Assembly: GCA_002342025.1 (NCBI GenBank)
Contig: DDPD01000054.1
Coordinates: forward strand, 1-5,246
DNA length: 5,246 nucleotides
Reading direction: 5' to 3'
DNA from: Moraxellaceae bacterium UBA2477
GTDB lineage: Bacteria > Pseudomonadota > Gammaproteobacteria > Pseudomonadales > Moraxellaceae
The position numbers were made by a program, and so were the translations under genes. Shown piece after piece: positions 4,489-5,246 of this stretch (positions within the stretch are counted from its first letter, which is position 1; each line of letters opens with the position of its first letter). The notes under the pieces were generated by a model. It ran no database searches, was not told where the DNA came from, and saw nothing but the letters and a program-made list of their open reading frames with translations.

Positions 4489-5246
4489 ATGAGCACGCTG
4501 ATTAAGACCGCTGAAGAAATCGACAAAATGCGCGTGGCTGGCCGCCTCGCCGCTGAAGTACTGACCATGATTGGTGAGCACGTCAAAGTCGGTGTCAGCA
4601 CTGAGACACTGAATCAGATCTGCCACGACTATATCGTTAATGTTCAAGGCGCTATTCCGGCGCCACTGAATTATCGCGGTTTCCCGAAAAGCATCTGCAC
4701 GTCTGTGAATCAAGTCATCTGCCACGGCATCCCGAGCGAGAAGAAAATCCTCAAAGATGGCGACATCATTAATGTCGATGTCACGGTCATCAAGGATGGT
4801 TACCACGGTGACACCAGCAAAATGTTCTTTGTTGGGCAGCCCTCCATCTTGGCACAACGACTGGTTCGCGTGACTCAAGAGTGCCTATACAAGGCACTGG
4901 CTTTGGTTCGTCCTGGCTGCACGCTGGGTGATATCGGTGCCGTCATTCAGCAACATGCACAAGCGAACCGCTATTCTGTGGTTCGTGAATACTGTGGTCA
5001 TGGCATTGGCAAAGTGTTCCATGAAGAACCACAAATTCTGCATTACGGTAAAGCCGGTGAGGGCATGGCACTGCAAGCAGGCATGACCTTTACCATTGAG
5101 CCTATGATCAATGCCGGTTCGCACCACACGAAATTGCTGCCCGATGAATGGACCGTAGTGACCAAAGATCACAAGTTATCCGCGCAGTGGGAGCACACCA
5201 TTCTCGTCACGGATACGGGCGTCGAAATTCTGACCGCACGCCCCGA
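4489..5246 (+). CDS. map: Methionine aminopeptidase type I, 252 codons present, 3' end cut by window
   Basis: This cytosolic metalloprotease removes the initiator methionine from new proteins when the second residue is small, acting at the ribosome after deformylation. The frame starts MSTLIKTAEEIDKMRVAGRLAAEVL. The five metal ligands are all present and at the same numbers as in E. coli: Asp97 (INVDVTV), Asp108 (YHGDTSK), His171 (CGHGIG), Glu204 (FTIEPM) and Glu235 (QWEHTI). His79 (CHGIP) and His178 (VFHEEP) of the active site are also there. The length so far is 252 residues against 264 in E. coli, so only the short tail is missing. It lacks the N-terminal zinc-finger extension of the longer type I enzymes. 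It diverges from rpsB, as in E. coli and Pseudomonas, placing the N-terminal processing enzyme beside ribosomal genes. Confidence 0.97.
   Translation, partial: MSTLIKTAEEIDKMRVAGRLAAEVLTMIGEHVKVGVSTETLNQICHDYIVNVQGAIPAPLNYRGFPKSICTSVNQVICHGIPSEKKILKDGDIINVDVTVIKDGYHGDTSKMFFVGQPSILAQRLVRVTQECLYKALALVRPGCTLGDIGAVIQQHAQANRYSVVREYCGHGIGKVFHEEPQILHYGKAGEGMALQAGMTFTIEPMINAGSHHTKLLPDEWTVVTKDHKLSAQWEHTILVTDTGVEILTARP

Noticed and set aside
4447..5172. Two minus-strand open frames (4447-4878 and 4885-5172) opposite map
   Set aside because: The plus-strand frame encodes all MetAP active-site residues without interruption. The minus-strand frames are shadows and the first overlaps the rpsB promoter.

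Overview
The window is a conserved housekeeping block from a gammaproteobacterium. It holds a protein synthesis, nucleotide and envelope lipid cluster on the minus strand (rpsB, tsf, pyrH, frr, uppS, cdsA) and a divergent methionine aminopeptidase gene (map) on the plus strand. All seven products were recognised by reading the translations against remembered family sequences; no search was run. The order map / rpsB-tsf-pyrH-frr-uppS-cdsA, with uppS directly after frr, matches the arrangement I know from Pseudomonas rather than E. coli, where dxr lies between frr and uppS. Base composition is moderate rather than GC-rich. This suggests a non-enteric gammaproteobacterium, but genus and species cannot be told.

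Layout from right to left, the direction of transcription of most genes: map runs rightwards from 4489 and is cut by the window end only a few codons before its expected stop. The 209-base gap between map and rpsB carries a good rpsB promoter (extended -10, GC-rich discriminator), a weak map promoter candidate overlapping it, and an rpsB leader of about 135 nt with nested and competing stems, as expected for the leader through which ribosomal protein S2 represses its own synthesis. rpsB (S2) is followed by a 199-base gap unusually rich in structure: a strong intrinsic terminator, a 17-bp tandem repeat with T6 tracts, and two more hairpins each followed by a T6 tract, the last ending just upstream of the tsf ribosome binding site. 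tsf (EF-Ts) is followed by another intrinsic terminator, then pyrH (UMP kinase), frr (ribosome recycling factor), uppS (undecaprenyl diphosphate synthase) and the first 88 codons of cdsA (CDP-diacylglycerol synthase), the last four tightly packed.

The block couples translation elongation and recycling (S2, EF-Ts, RRF, N-terminal methionine removal) with UTP/CTP precursor supply (PyrH) and with the lipid carriers for the cell wall (UppS) and phospholipids (CdsA, which uses CTP). The terminators suggest graded expression: most for rpsB, less for tsf, less again for pyrH and beyond.

No new multi-gene system is present. The part that deserves a second look is non-coding: the rpsB-tsf gap with its stacked terminators and repeat, and the rpsB leader.
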